From the NCBI RefSeq assembly GCF_000237925.1, contig NC_031499.1, positions 3,178,775-3,242,774 of the forward strand: 64,000 bases of DNA, in the 5' to 3' direction. The translations under genes were made by a program, and so were the position numbers. This document shows, in pieces, positions 39,201 through 52,700 of the stretch (within the stretch, counting starts at the first letter, position 1; every line of letters starts with the position of its first letter). The notes below the pieces were generated by a model. That model did no database searches and had not been told where the DNA came from. It saw nothing but the letters and a program-made list of their open reading frames with translations. The stretch is from Schistosoma mansoni. Its lineage: Eukaryota; Platyhelminthes; Trematoda; Strigeidida; Schistosomatidae.

Positions 39201-42200
39201 CTACTAGTGGTCACCTACACAATGTCTTCTACCTTTACAGAGCATATTTCACAAATTTAAACTGATAAAGATCAAACTGATGTACAAGGTATATTTGCTT
39301 CTTGATGTACAAATAGACATCCTGTCTGTACCACAGGTTTTGTAAGTTGGAAAAAGCCACCATAACGTTTTGTGTCAACGTTGAAATTTTGTCAGCCACT
39401 AACTACTCTTCCATAAGTGCCCTGGCAAACTTGGCCGACTATTTTATTTCAGAAGGGGTTTTTGTGGATATTATAGTAATTTTAGTAGTTAAGATCATGA
39501 GTCAATTGAATCTGGATCACCATTAAAAACCTGGAAGCACTGGACGACCGTTTCATCCTACTGTGGGACTCCTCGGTAGTGCTCATCCAAGATCCCGCTT
39601 CGTGAAATTCGAATCAGACCAGGCATTTTAAACACCAAAGTAGCAACGCCTGTGTGCATGTTGTATTGAGGCAACTCAGTTTATTTCTTTCCGACAGTTC
39701 TACTTGGTTTTCCTTCAACTAGGTTTATTACTTCGTTACGTTATTTTATTAATAATAACGTCTACTTACATACATGAAATTCTTGTCAAAATTCAGAATC
39801 AGGATTAATATTCCTCGCTTGTGTAGGATTTTTCACAATTCTCAGAAATCAATTTATTTCACTGACCTTGGCTAAATCACCTAACTTAAGAGTTTATATA
39901 ACTAACTAATTAAGATGGCAAATATATTGTCTAAATGCTAGCTTCTGCGGGTGATACACTTTATGTTAACATCTAACAACCCATAGTATGTGTATATTAG
40001 CAGTTCTACACAGACTTATATATAGGTCATAGAGCTATACCTGCTTTGTCAGTGATTCGTATGAATTCGTAATTGATTGGTTTATAATTAATGTTTTTAT
40101 CAACAAGTCATCAACATAGTTCTTGGGACACATATATGTTGGCTCAAGTTTTCTTGTAACGGCAGGACGAATAAACAAAGCTAACAAGATACATAGCAGA
40201 GGGGTCGAGATGATCCAGTAGCGATCATAATGAGGAAGACTAAACATTGAGAATATGGTTCGAAAATACGAAATGAAAAGGTATTCATGAACAAATATTA
40301 GAACACAAGATCTATCAAAAAGTAAATAAACAATACACTTGGACCACTATGAAATATTTTAAGCCATTTCACCCAATATCCCCAACAATCGATCACATTT
40401 ATTGGCCTAACTGTAACCAGGTAATCTGCACCAACCAACTAAAGTTCCACGACCCATTACGATCGACAATATTGCCTAGATGATTTCCAGAAGAAAAAAT
40501 ATTTTGGGATTAAGTTTTGGTAATTTAATGATCAGCCACCTTGGGTTATTCATTATATTTAATAAGCGAGGTTTTTGTCTTCTTAAACTCACTAAAATTT
40601 CAAACTAGCTAACAAGTCAGTCTAGATAACCGTACTATCTAAGGTATATATCGATATAAATCAAAACCATACGAAAAAAGTCTATCAGTCACATGTTTAG
40701 GGGTTAACTGAACGAAATACGGTCGTATAAATGTAACAAATCTATGTGAACACAAGTAGCCACATGTGGGCTAATTAGAACGAACTAACCATTCAACGTT
40801 TGAGAAATAATTCTAAGAAGTTCATTTCTGCTTGAAATAGACATTGATGTTGTACAGAACAACCACTTAAATGTCGCTATCAAAACATCTGATACAAAGG
40901 TGGAAATCAGGATTCAGTGACACTTGATGATACTGTAGAAAATTGTATCATTTGGTTAATAAACATACACACAATTCCAATCAACGATTAGGACCTAGAT
41001 TGTGAGCCAAAATAACAGTATATTAACATGAATACAAGCAGTTAACACAGAGTGAGGTTCATACAAAGTCAATTAACACTACAATATAATCTCATATATT
41101 TAGAATCCTCGGATGTGTCTATTTCTTGTCCCACTAACTAATCATGTTTTCCATCACATCAATGTTCCGTCCAGGTGACCCCATACTATGGATTACATTT
41201 GTTCGATAATTTACGCGATATCCTTTAGGTTTTTGAAAATTCTAGCTGTTTTTTTGAAATAAAGGCTTTAAAATTGCATTTTCATTTATAAGACTTAATT
41301 TATCTATGTATTTTCTTATGTATCTTTAGGATATTCGTCTACATCCCATAGTTTATACAGATCCAATTATTTTAACTTCAGCGATTAGTCGATCCAATGT
41401 GAATGACATAAATTTCTTGTATACTGATCTTTTACATATTGCATTAAATTTTGTTAGCTATCATTCACATAGCACAACAGCGTCATTGAACGAGTCATCT
41501 TCTGCAAATGAAGGTTTACTGATAGCAGCAATTGTGAATATACCACGTTGCGCTTTATTTTATTTAAAGAACGAAGATTTCAAGTTCTGTTCACCACGTC
41601 TTAAAGTATTAGAAGTTGACTGGGTAAGTTATTATTGAACAGAATGGATTTTAATTCTTTTTGGTCATTATTATATTTTGTTAAATAAGCATCCCTGGTA
41701 TATATATATCGTAATGAGAACGAGTGAACATTGAAAATATAGTTCAAAAGACAAGATGTTAGGGTGAGGATAAATAAATACTGGAAATTAAGATCAAGAG
41801 TAAAATAAGGAGTGAATACTTTTGCTCGACTGTGACCAAATTTTGAACCAGGTCTCCAGTTATTGATGTTACTCCATAGCTGCGACCCGATAGTCGAGAT
41901 ATATCAACGCGACTAAGTGTAACCGTTAATTTCTTTGTAGACTGTTTCCATGTCTTGATCTTGTTACTCCTACCATACTTACAACTTATAAACCAGCAAA
42001 CGCCATCCATCAGTTCGGGCGGTGGATAAGTATACATAGCACATGTCCTGATCACTTCTGTCGATGAAGATTTACAACCCAATCAATCGATTTTTCACCT
42101 TTACACAGTGCCCTATTGTGTCAGATATTTCATTTGTTTCTTAAAGATTTTATATATTTAATTAACAATTGTGTGATTCTGTTCACTTTCTTCTATTTGC

Positions 42201-43665
42201 TTTCTTTCTAATTATGTTCTAGTTATCTGTTAAATTACCACCGTATATTTTCTCATCGCCTACTATAAATGCCAATGTCTTAGGAGAGACTCGGGTCAAA
42301 GATCGTTCATACATTGATAGTTATTATAGTTTTATTACTACATTCAGTGGAAATATACATGTGGCTCAATTAACAATGTTAAATAGTCATGTTAGTCAAC
42401 CTTCGTTAGAGGTCAATAACATTTTTATCGATTCTTATTCTTTCCATATCACTCCAATGACCTTATCAGTAAGTCTTGTACATGTGTTTTCTATTTAATT
42501 GCTGTGAATGTGTTTAAAATAAATTCGGTGAGTGATGGAGGGTATCGTTGTTAATATTTGTCACATTAAAAACTAAATGATACAATGAAATAATTGTAAG
42601 AACCAAAACTCTGAAGATTCCGATAGTTCTGTATGACTTCTGGTTCCCTCGATCGCTCACACTTTTGATCAAATTTTATTTGTCCTCACACCTAGGACTG
42701 GGGCTGCTAACTCAGATTTTGGTATAGTAATTTCCTTGATGGATGATACTTTGTACTTACCATAGATAAATTAGGAATGTGGAGGTTGCTGTTGGAAGCT
42801 TATCCGTGCGCAAACACAACCGCATGTTAGCCCACTCTTGACACATCACTGAACAGATATAATTCTACATTTTTTCATCTTCAGTACTTTTTTCCGATAC
42901 CTCTCACTACCGCAAGTTAATTTAAGAGTTGCATAAACCCAACACACTCTTGCCTTATGGATGGGTCCAAACTGCTAGGCGGTTGACCGCACTCCATCTG
43001 TACCTCGCATATTTTTTGTAAGATATGTTTGAAGGCGGATAGGATGAAGAAATAAAATCCAGTGGATCAAACATAAAATATCAGACAAGATTCTGCGTTT
43101 GGTTTACTGGCTTATCAATCCTGTCAAAAAAAGCTTAAAAACGTCCTGTTCCAATAGGTGAGCATTTCCGAGTCCCCTACTGGGACGAAACACCTATTTA
43201 GTGCTTCCTGATTTTCAGTGGTAGTCCAACTAAGATCAGTGCGATGTTAGTTCTAAAAATATGTTTAGCAGTTGTACTATTATTTTCGAATTCTGGAGAT
43301 AGTGTAAGCTATTTTTTTAAAGTATCATTATACTTTATTACATCCATCCGTGTGGATACGGCTAAAATGTTGTTACATAACAGTAAAAAATATTAGTAGC
43401 TTATGATCAGAATATCAGTGTTCTAGTCTCAGCCTACTAGATGAGAAACATATAAGATTATTTCACTTAGAAACCTTAACAATGTTTACAATAAAAGGGT
43501 ACCTATTATCAAGGTAGAGATAGTCAAACGCAGAAGATTGGTAATAATAATTAGTTCTTATGCAAAATAAACATCCTAGAGCATCAAACCTTTTTACATC
43601 TAATGTAAATAGTTATGTTCACTTTGAAAAATCAACGCGTAACTAGGACTTATTATCTTGTGTAA

Positions 43666-43712
<47 letters not shown>

Positions 43713-43728
43713 AATTGATTGATCATTG

Positions 43729-43784
<56 letters not shown>

Positions 43785-46700
43785 NNNNNNNNNNNNNNNN
43801 NNNNNNNNNNNNNNNNNNNNNNNNNNNNNNNNNNNNNNNNNNNNNNNNNNNNNNNNNNNNNNNNNNNNNNNNNNNNNNNNNNNNNNNNNNNNNNNNNNNN
43901 NNNNNNNNNNNNNNNNNNNNNNNNNNNNNNNNNNNNNNNNNNNNNNNNNNNNNNNNNNNNNNNNNNNNNNNNNNNNNNNNNNNNCTGCGTGCACTATGTT
44001 GAGATAAGATGGTGATGGATCGAATCCTTCAGGGAGCACCAGTTCCTTCAAGATTATAGGTACACCTTGCTGATGAGTGCCAATTAGCTCGAAACCCGGG
44101 CCCAGGGTTTCCTGTTGACTACCTACAACCACCATCTTATCTCAACATAGTGCACGCAGTGTTGAGCCACCTAGACTAGTGGCCACATTGCAACTTGATC
44201 AATAGCATTCGATCAGCACTAAGAAGGACTTGACACGCATGACATTGATCACCACCCAATGACCAATCAATTGTGATTACAGCTCAGTCCTACAGGAGGT
44301 CGGTCACGGCCCGAATAGCTCAGTGGTAACGTCCCTGACTGTGAAGCTGAGTGACACGGGATCGAATACGTCAGGGAGCACCAGTTCCTTCAAGATTATA
44401 GGTACACCTTGCTGACGAGTGCCAAGTAGCACGAAACCCAGGTCCAGGGTTTCCTGTTGACCACCTTCAACCATCATCTTATATATATATATATAATATT
44501 GTGTACCTTTACTAAATTATACAGTTGTATTATGTTTCTTAATTTTCACAGTGTGTACCATCTCCGTGTCCATTAAATAAAATGAAATTGAACAAATTAC
44601 AGTCTAGTGTACTTACTTGTTGTCTACAAGTGGATATTTATTCTTGTTTACGTCTTGTTCTTCTTGTATCAATTAAAAAATATCATTCTCAAATTTATTG
44701 GACATATTGCCCCGCTATTTCTAATACTACAATGACTACATTGGAGTATGGAGAACAAACTGGTCAAGTGATAATTGTTCCTGGATGTCAAAAATTACAA
44801 ACTTGTTCACCATGGTCTGTTTACACAACACCTGATGGGTAAGTGTTTTTTTCATCTTTGACAATATTTACGATAATGTCCATCTTTTATACTTGAATTT
44901 AAAGTCTTCATTTCATTTTGTCGTTTAAACTACAAAAAATCAAATGGAAACAAGGATTCATTTTAACCATATCGCATAGTGTAAACTTCTGATTTGAAGT
45001 TCACCATATTAATAGAAGTTTATTTACCTTTGATGACCTGATATCAAAGTAGTCAAAGTATATATGGTGCTCTAATCCATTCATACTTATCGTTTTTCGT
45101 CGTTATTTATCCTTTTTGAATGTTATGTATTTTCGCTTAGTGTAATTTCCTCTGCAGTTTATATTGTTCACTGGTTTGCTTTTTATCTTGTGAATTTCTT
45201 CATACTGTAGTGATTGATATGTTGTGATACAATCAGATGCGCTTATGCGCTTTCTACGATATATATAAAATCTACTACGACCAATGGTTAAAGATTTTGG
45301 ATGGTGTGACTCGAAATCGTTCGTAGTAGTGTATTAGATGCATTCACTCTTTTTTCCCTTACGTTACTGGTTTCACGATTGTTTTATAAGTTTTTCTCAA
45401 ATTTTATTTCACTGATCCATATTTAATTCTCTGGTCGTATCTTCAATAAATTAGTCTATTCTATGACCATTAATACTTTTATTGCCTCTATTAATCTGGT
45501 ATTTGTTCCGACAATTTCATTTCACTGTACTAATAAATTGTGGGAACCTAAATAGATACACACATGTTCCAGGTTCTACATTGTGTTTCACTGGTTGACT
45601 GACTGAAATCCATTATGCAGAGGAGGTGACTAGGAGAAATAGTAATGTTTTAATAGTCGACCAGAACTATAATGTACCCAAGTCACAGGTATACATACGT
45701 TTACCCTGTTGATCTAAACAAGTACACGTAAACTAAGACTTTGAGTCGGTGTATAATCGACCTCCTCTAATACCGGTGCCTCGTTTATAATGTCTCACCT
45801 TTCATTTAACTTTGAGATGGCATATAAACAGGCATGTGCTATGTCTGTACTTATCCTGTATATCAGTGATTCGGACTATCGTTCAAACCTGACACATATC
45901 TGTGCTTTATTCTGTGTTATGCCTGACTGAATTTCATGTGCAATCTATATAGGTTTTGGAAGGTTTTAGGATTTCTACTAGAATTACTGATCATTTAGGC
46001 TAAACTAATCAGGTAGTTGAATCAGGCTGTAATTGTGAACATTTTAAAAATCTTTAAACCCGATCAGTGCTTGTATGAATTGTATCATTTTGGTTAGTTT
46101 TAGAGAGAAAAATTAGTTTGCTTGACGGTTTAAGTAGATCATCAGGAAATGTTAAGATCAGTAATATCAATTTGTTAATGACACTTCCACAGAAAAATCC
46201 TAAACTGTTTTATGAGTAGAAAGTCAAGTTGTATGCACAGAATGTCAGGGTAGGAAAAATGGATGCTAAGTCATTTCTGGTTGAAAAATTACCTGTGGAG
46301 GTTAAATGTGACACGTATTATTTCACTGTCAACTCCAGTTGTAGAAGAATGAACCTCAGGCGACAGTTGGTAAGAAATCAATCTGTACGCGAGAAAAGAC
46401 ATCATTACCTCAAGTAGACAGGAAATAAAGTCCTGTGTAGAAACTTCAGAGGGTAGAGGGAAGGTGGAATTTCTTGCCATAGTGACCTGTGATCTGTCAT
46501 TAGTAACTGAATACACATGTCCCCAGCTACTTTAATTATACGAGACTTTCTTGTATTGTAAAATTCATTCTACTCACCGAACGCTTAGTAATTATCTCAA
46601 TAAACTCTTGTTGTAGTTTAAACTGATTTTCAAATGAATCGTCGCATACTTAAGTGATGATGTATTATCCTGTGACCAACTTTTGTGATCGATTATCTAA

Positions 46701-49700
46701 TTCTAGTGTGGTGTGGGCTACTTATATAAACATAAGTAGTATATATCCTGAGTCAGGAGTAAAATATCTGGCAGCAGAAGATTGAGAAGATCGTGAAGGA
46801 AAGAATAGAAACAGAAAGTAATCGGTACGGAAATATAGGAACAATGAAGCCTGAGACAATTAATGAACATTTTGCAAATGAAGTATTAGAGTATGGTTTT
46901 TCTATTTTACCAAGTAGCTTTGTAATTTTGAGCTAGATAAATAATCGGTTGTTTTCTCCCGTGTTCCCATTCGCTACACTAGTCATCTGAACAGATCATT
47001 TTTCTCCACTACAACAGGTACCATTACCACTGAAGTATTCAAATGGTGATTGATACCAACTTTACAATAGTACTGACCATTTCATTTGGCCATTGTGTAT
47101 TAAACAATGCCAAATTATCTGGTTTTCAGTGATATTTAAGTCGTATCGATTACGTTCACGATGCAGTCACTAAGCCGAATCACTCCATATTACGTTGCAT
47201 TATCTTTGGTTCTGGCTAGCTGTTAAGTTTTTTTATCGGAAGGTTTCACGACAGGATCTGTTTTGTATCACCTAAATCAGTAGTCACATTATATAAATGG
47301 AGTCGACAAAAGTCGTCATTGATTATTCCATAATGTGTCTTTCATACGTTTTTTTTGTATTCTTTTTTCCGCAGTTATGTACATGCTGTCGACATTCAGA
47401 CCGGATTATCGGCTCCAGGATATCCTGTTAGTTTGTTCACTATGTATCATAATGTTACAAATCTTTCTATAGGGTCGGGATTACTATATCAAAGAGAGGA
47501 TTACACATACTGGTTGGTGAGTTTGACCTATACGTTATTGTGGATTTGATTCTAAAATATTTTGGTCGTAAATAGCTTAAGATAATTTCGAAGTACTAAC
47601 GGTTTAGAGATTTTTAAAATATAAAATTGGATCTACGCAAACTACATTGATCATACGGCTAATACACTACAACACTTGTACGTTACTAATCCATGCGCTT
47701 GTAAGAAATAGAGCGAGGAAAAACGAGACTTTCTGGGCAGCCCTAATATCCCTAACGGGAGTCAAAATTGTGATAGAACAATTTTGTTTATCTTACATTA
47801 AATATAACTTTAAGACAGAAAATTTAGCAAATTAAAAGCGTAAGTAACCAATCAGAAAACAGTAAAAGCCAATAGGGGAATATGGATTACGAAACAGTTG
47901 TCTCAGACTTCCTTGAGATAATAATTCCAAGGCTTCCTTGCACAGAATACAGATGAATGAAGGAAGTGAAAAATAGATCAGGATTTCAAGAGTTTTCGCA
48001 GTCATAAGAAAGACGAATATATAATTGTACATCATAGTATATATATATATATCGGTCCACACTCAGGACTGAGTGCATAACCTATCACTATCTTTCTCTC
48101 GATTCTCTTATGTTATTGAGGACGATACAGGGAAATATTAGACAATGAGATTTTTATATAAACTCCCAAGACTGTAAATTAAAATGATTTTTTAACCCTT
48201 TTTAACAATGACAATTTTTTAGTATTGTATTGTCATCACTGTTATTATTAGTAGTACAAATTTTTAAAAAAACATAATCATTCTATCACTTTTTGTCTTA
48301 TCAAGGTTTTTACTGATGTTTACACAAATTTGATTCATTTGCGATTACATAATCCTTTGGTTATAATATCACATAATCATGATAACATATTTAACCATCA
48401 AACTAATTCATTGCAGACAATTTCATTATCTCCAAAACCTTTACCGTTACCAGCTGGAGTATCAACATCACCTTCATATCTCTTATTGTCAAATCATGGT
48501 TTAATGTTATTGAGGAGTAGATCATTACCGATTGTTCAGTCTAGTTCACCATCATTACTGACTTATTCTAAGTATATTGGTAAGTTGATTGTAAATGATA
48601 TAACACATGATTTACACACTTACAGGCTTTTCTCTAGTATATTTCCGTAGTTAACACTAAGCTGTGTTATATACGTCTGTTATCCTTCGTAGAGCATAGG
48701 GCATCGACCAGTGATCTCCACCAAACTCTGTCCTAGTCTCTCCTTTCCAGCTTTTCCCAAGTGCTATTCATTCTTTTGATGTCCGCCTCTAATTTAAGGT
48801 GCATTGTTTTCTTTGGTCTGCCTCTCTTCCTTTTGTCTTGAGGATTTCAAGTTAGGGCTTGCCTGGTGATGGATTTTATTAGTTCCCTCAACTTGTTTCC
48901 TATCCATTTCCTATTTTTTCCCTAATTTCTTCCTCAACTGGAAGCTGATTTGTTCTCTGCTACGGTAGGTTGTTGCTGATGGTGTCCGGCCAACGGATAT
49001 TGAGTATCTTACGTAGATAAATGTTTATATTACCTGTACTTTTTGATTATGGTTGTGGTAGTTCTTTAAGTTTCAGCTGCGTACAATAGAACTGTTTTGA
49101 TGTCTGTACTGAAGATTCTGACTTTTATGTTGGCTGACAGTCGTTTTGAGTTCCATATATTCTTCGATTGTAGGAACGCTACCGTTGTTTTGCCAATCCA
49201 GTGCTTCTTCATCAAGTGTGATTGGGTTGGTGCTCTCTGTGTTGCTTCTGGGGACCTTACTTTTCCTCTGTTGTTGCAGATAATGTAAAAATTTTCACAT
49301 CGTATTTACGTTTCGCTAGTCATTCTAAGAAGAAAATGTAATGAAACACACAGTTACTTGTACATTACCTATCAAACTTACTAAAATAGCGCTCCTACGG
49401 TAGTGGTTAAGTAAAAAAACTATCTTTTCTGCTCGTAAATATTTATTTACAAATATATAGAAATAGTAAATAATTTTACAATAAGTCGTAGTTATTTTAA
49501 TCTAAACTCACATTCATGATAATAAATATAACAGCAAGATATCTAAAACTGAGCGGATAGTAAGGTTCGACTTATGAACTTTGGATAGACCATAGGGTTG
49601 TAGTGCATCTAATCTAGTCGGTTTAGTTAAACCGTGAAGCTCATATGAAACTATCCCTTTTTCGTATTAGTTCTGTAAAAGAACTAATCAGCTTTTTCTC

Positions 49701-52700
49701 TACTTTCTCACTGATGTCTTTATTATCAACAAATTTTTGGAATTTGATAAAATAATTAAGTATCTGATAAATTTTTTGGCTGAAGGCTTGAATTGGTTTG
49801 CTAAGTCCTTCTAATAACCCTAGGCTAAATTAACACCAGAGAAAAAGCGCGAAATATGGAGAGAACGCTTTACTTCAAGGTTAGTTTATGTAAAAAAACC
49901 CGAGGGTATTTATATCATTTTATATGGGCTTTGGCTTATAGAAGGTTCTGAAACCTCACTAAACATAGAAGCAGGATAGGTAATCATCTAATCAGCAATG
50001 TGACACGCGACTCTTCACTTCTCAGATGTTTCTGAGAAACTTCTATTCAATTCTGATTAGATAAGCTGTTTCCCATCGTTTCCAGGACCCCTCTGGGCTT
50101 TTTTCGAGGTATACTCTGGGTATCTCCGACAGTACCGAATTGATTTCATCAATTTATTCTGTTTTACTCTCCGTCATCTAACTGGGTTATAATCAAAGTG
50201 TCATCTTTTCTTAGTTTTGTTAAAGCGTCCCAATGTTGTTTAGATTAGCAGATATTTAGTGAGATATTTACCATTTCTGTGCTATTTAACAGCTATCGAT
50301 TGACGTGGTCTCAAATCTGTTTAGCACCTTCTGCAGTAGTGAGGTCAATTTATGAAAATTATTTTAATTATGAGCATAAAATCAATCGACTAGGTACCTG
50401 ACGTACAGTTTGTTAATCAGTAATACATACTTTGTAGAACTGTCCTGTTAGCTTTTTTTTCTTAATGAAGTCCCACATAATACCTAATTCATAGACGACA
50501 TATGATCTGTATTTATTTATGATGATTTTCTGTGATGAAACTTAGAAAATAAATAATCATATCTCATTTTATTTTAGACAATGTTGACAAGTCCGTTACT
50601 CAATTTGTGAGTCTAATGTCTTTTACTTCCCAATATTTCCTCTATGTAAATGTTTATTTTAATATTCTTAATAAATAAACTTGTTTCGGTTAGGTGTTAT
50701 GACTCATGGCCTTATCAATTATCACGTGATAAAATCGTCAATCAGAACACTGACTTATATGATCTTGTCCCTGTGCTAAACCAATGGTGCATTAACCAGC
50801 ACGAGCAGCTTAGACTTAACTCTCAGTCCTTATTGGTTCTTCTCGCCTAGCCCCGACCGTTGAGTCCAGAACACAATCTCAGCCTCCACTGTATGAATTA
50901 TATATTTCAGACATACTCAGTTTATATACAAGTAAATCAGACCGCCTCACATCATAAAATGAAAAACAATAATTATACAAGATCAAGCCAGTGTCTGTGA
51001 GTGTGGGAGACTGTAACTAGTAGATTGGAAATAAATTTAGAATAGTAAATCTTATAACAATAGCCAAATAGTTAAATATAATCTTAAAATAAGAGGAATA
51101 CGAATATACCTATAATTTTGTTACTTAATAGTCATTCAATAAGTATATATGCAATAATAATCCATAAGTAATCCCTAGCAGTCACTATCTGGATAGAACA
51201 TTAAGTATTTACAATCTTGGAGGGACATATGTTACCTGGTGGACTCGGTAAATCAATTAAATTCGATCAACACTAATGAACTAAACAAATATGATATTTG
51301 TCATTATTCAGTGATTAATTATTTATAAGTATTTCAGTCCTAAAGAATCTCATCTACTATCTGATTAACTCAGTGTCAACACTCCAGAATATAAAACGAA
51401 GTGACTCAAATTTGAGTCAATCAGGGGGCAATTAGCTTCCTTTAAAACTACTGATATGCCTGTAGTGAATGAAGACATGGTGGGGAGAACCAATTAATTA
51501 TTTAGTGCAACATAACAGAGTGCATTCGTAAATTATGAAAACCGTATACCAAATTCATCATTTGCATATCTTTCATCAACTGTCCTTTACATACTTCATG
51601 ATTCTTCCAATTCTATTATTACTCCAAATGCTCTGTGTTCCCCTTTCCTGTTCTCTTCAATTCAATCTTCTTTTGACAGGCATTCCAATTCCTGTTACAT
51701 ACTACTTATGTCTGTCATCATAAATAGCATACACTACGAATATTAACTAACACAATATCTATGTTCATAGTTTCTTGTAGACTATGCTTAATCATCCAAT
51801 GAACTATTATTTGTTTGTTTGATTTTTCCAAAATTTTTAGATCAACATTCAGTTCGTTAATGATCATTTAGAACCAATTGATTCTATTATTCTTGATGAT
51901 AATAAAAGAATTTTGAATTATGTAATCAGAGATTGTTCTTATCATTTAACATTATTTAATGAATCCAGATTAGCAAAACGATTTATAGTCAAAGTAAGTT
52001 TTTTTCTTCTTTCAAAAGAATGAATATGTGTACATGTTTTGTTTTGTTTATTTATCAGTCAAACAGTTATGAGCAACATAAAACCGGGGAGTTGTGTTTA
52101 CTAGCAGTAATAATATCAATTACAGTAGAAAAGACCAGAGATAGACATAAAATATAAGACGATCAAATAGTATGTAAAATCTGGACAGAATTATTACAAT
52201 GAAATCAGTCTTCTACACAGTAATAATTATCTGTATACGTAGTACTTCGTGGCCTTCAAATACCAACCAATTACCGTCCAATGTCACGTAACATGTCACT
52301 ATGTCTAACCCTTAGTATTGCTTGCTCGATGGTTCTTGCATATATGAACGATGCTATCAATTTATCTATAATAAAATATTAGTAACCTACTAATATCTAA
52401 CTTTAATCGGAATATTTCACTGATATAAACAGCTAACTACTGTTCAGTATACTCATCGTTTATTTAACAAGTGAACAATGTACCTGTTACGTCCTTGATC
52501 TATCTACCCAATAATATACAGGAGAGAACTTTTCTCGACCTAAATTAAGGCCTTGACACAATAGACCGACTAATTCAACTTTGAGGTTAGAAATACATGA
52601 TCCCGAATTGTGTAGACAGACGGAAACGATTCTATCACCTGATTAATTGACAAGCGCAAGCGAGAGAAGACGAGTCAGCTGAAACATTACTCTATCTATA

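Larger units (their letters stand above)
43708..44277. repeat. Inverted repeat (palindrome) around the assembly gap
   Basis: 43985-44013 and 44131-44159 are perfect 29-bp inverted repeats. Farther out, 43708-43731 pairs with 44254-44277 (23 of 24). The 44160-44253 stretch should have a left partner, which would fall in the TA tract and the gap. The loop holds the first hammerhead unit. Confidence 0.85.

Noticed and set aside
43653-44135. Open frames across the (TA)n tracts and gap
   Set aside because: They are tyrosine-isoleucine readings of TA repeats and ambiguous bases.
44308-44375. Possible tRNA gene on the plus strand
   Set aside because: It leads directly into a hammerhead and repeats with the downstream unit, so it is a repeat head.
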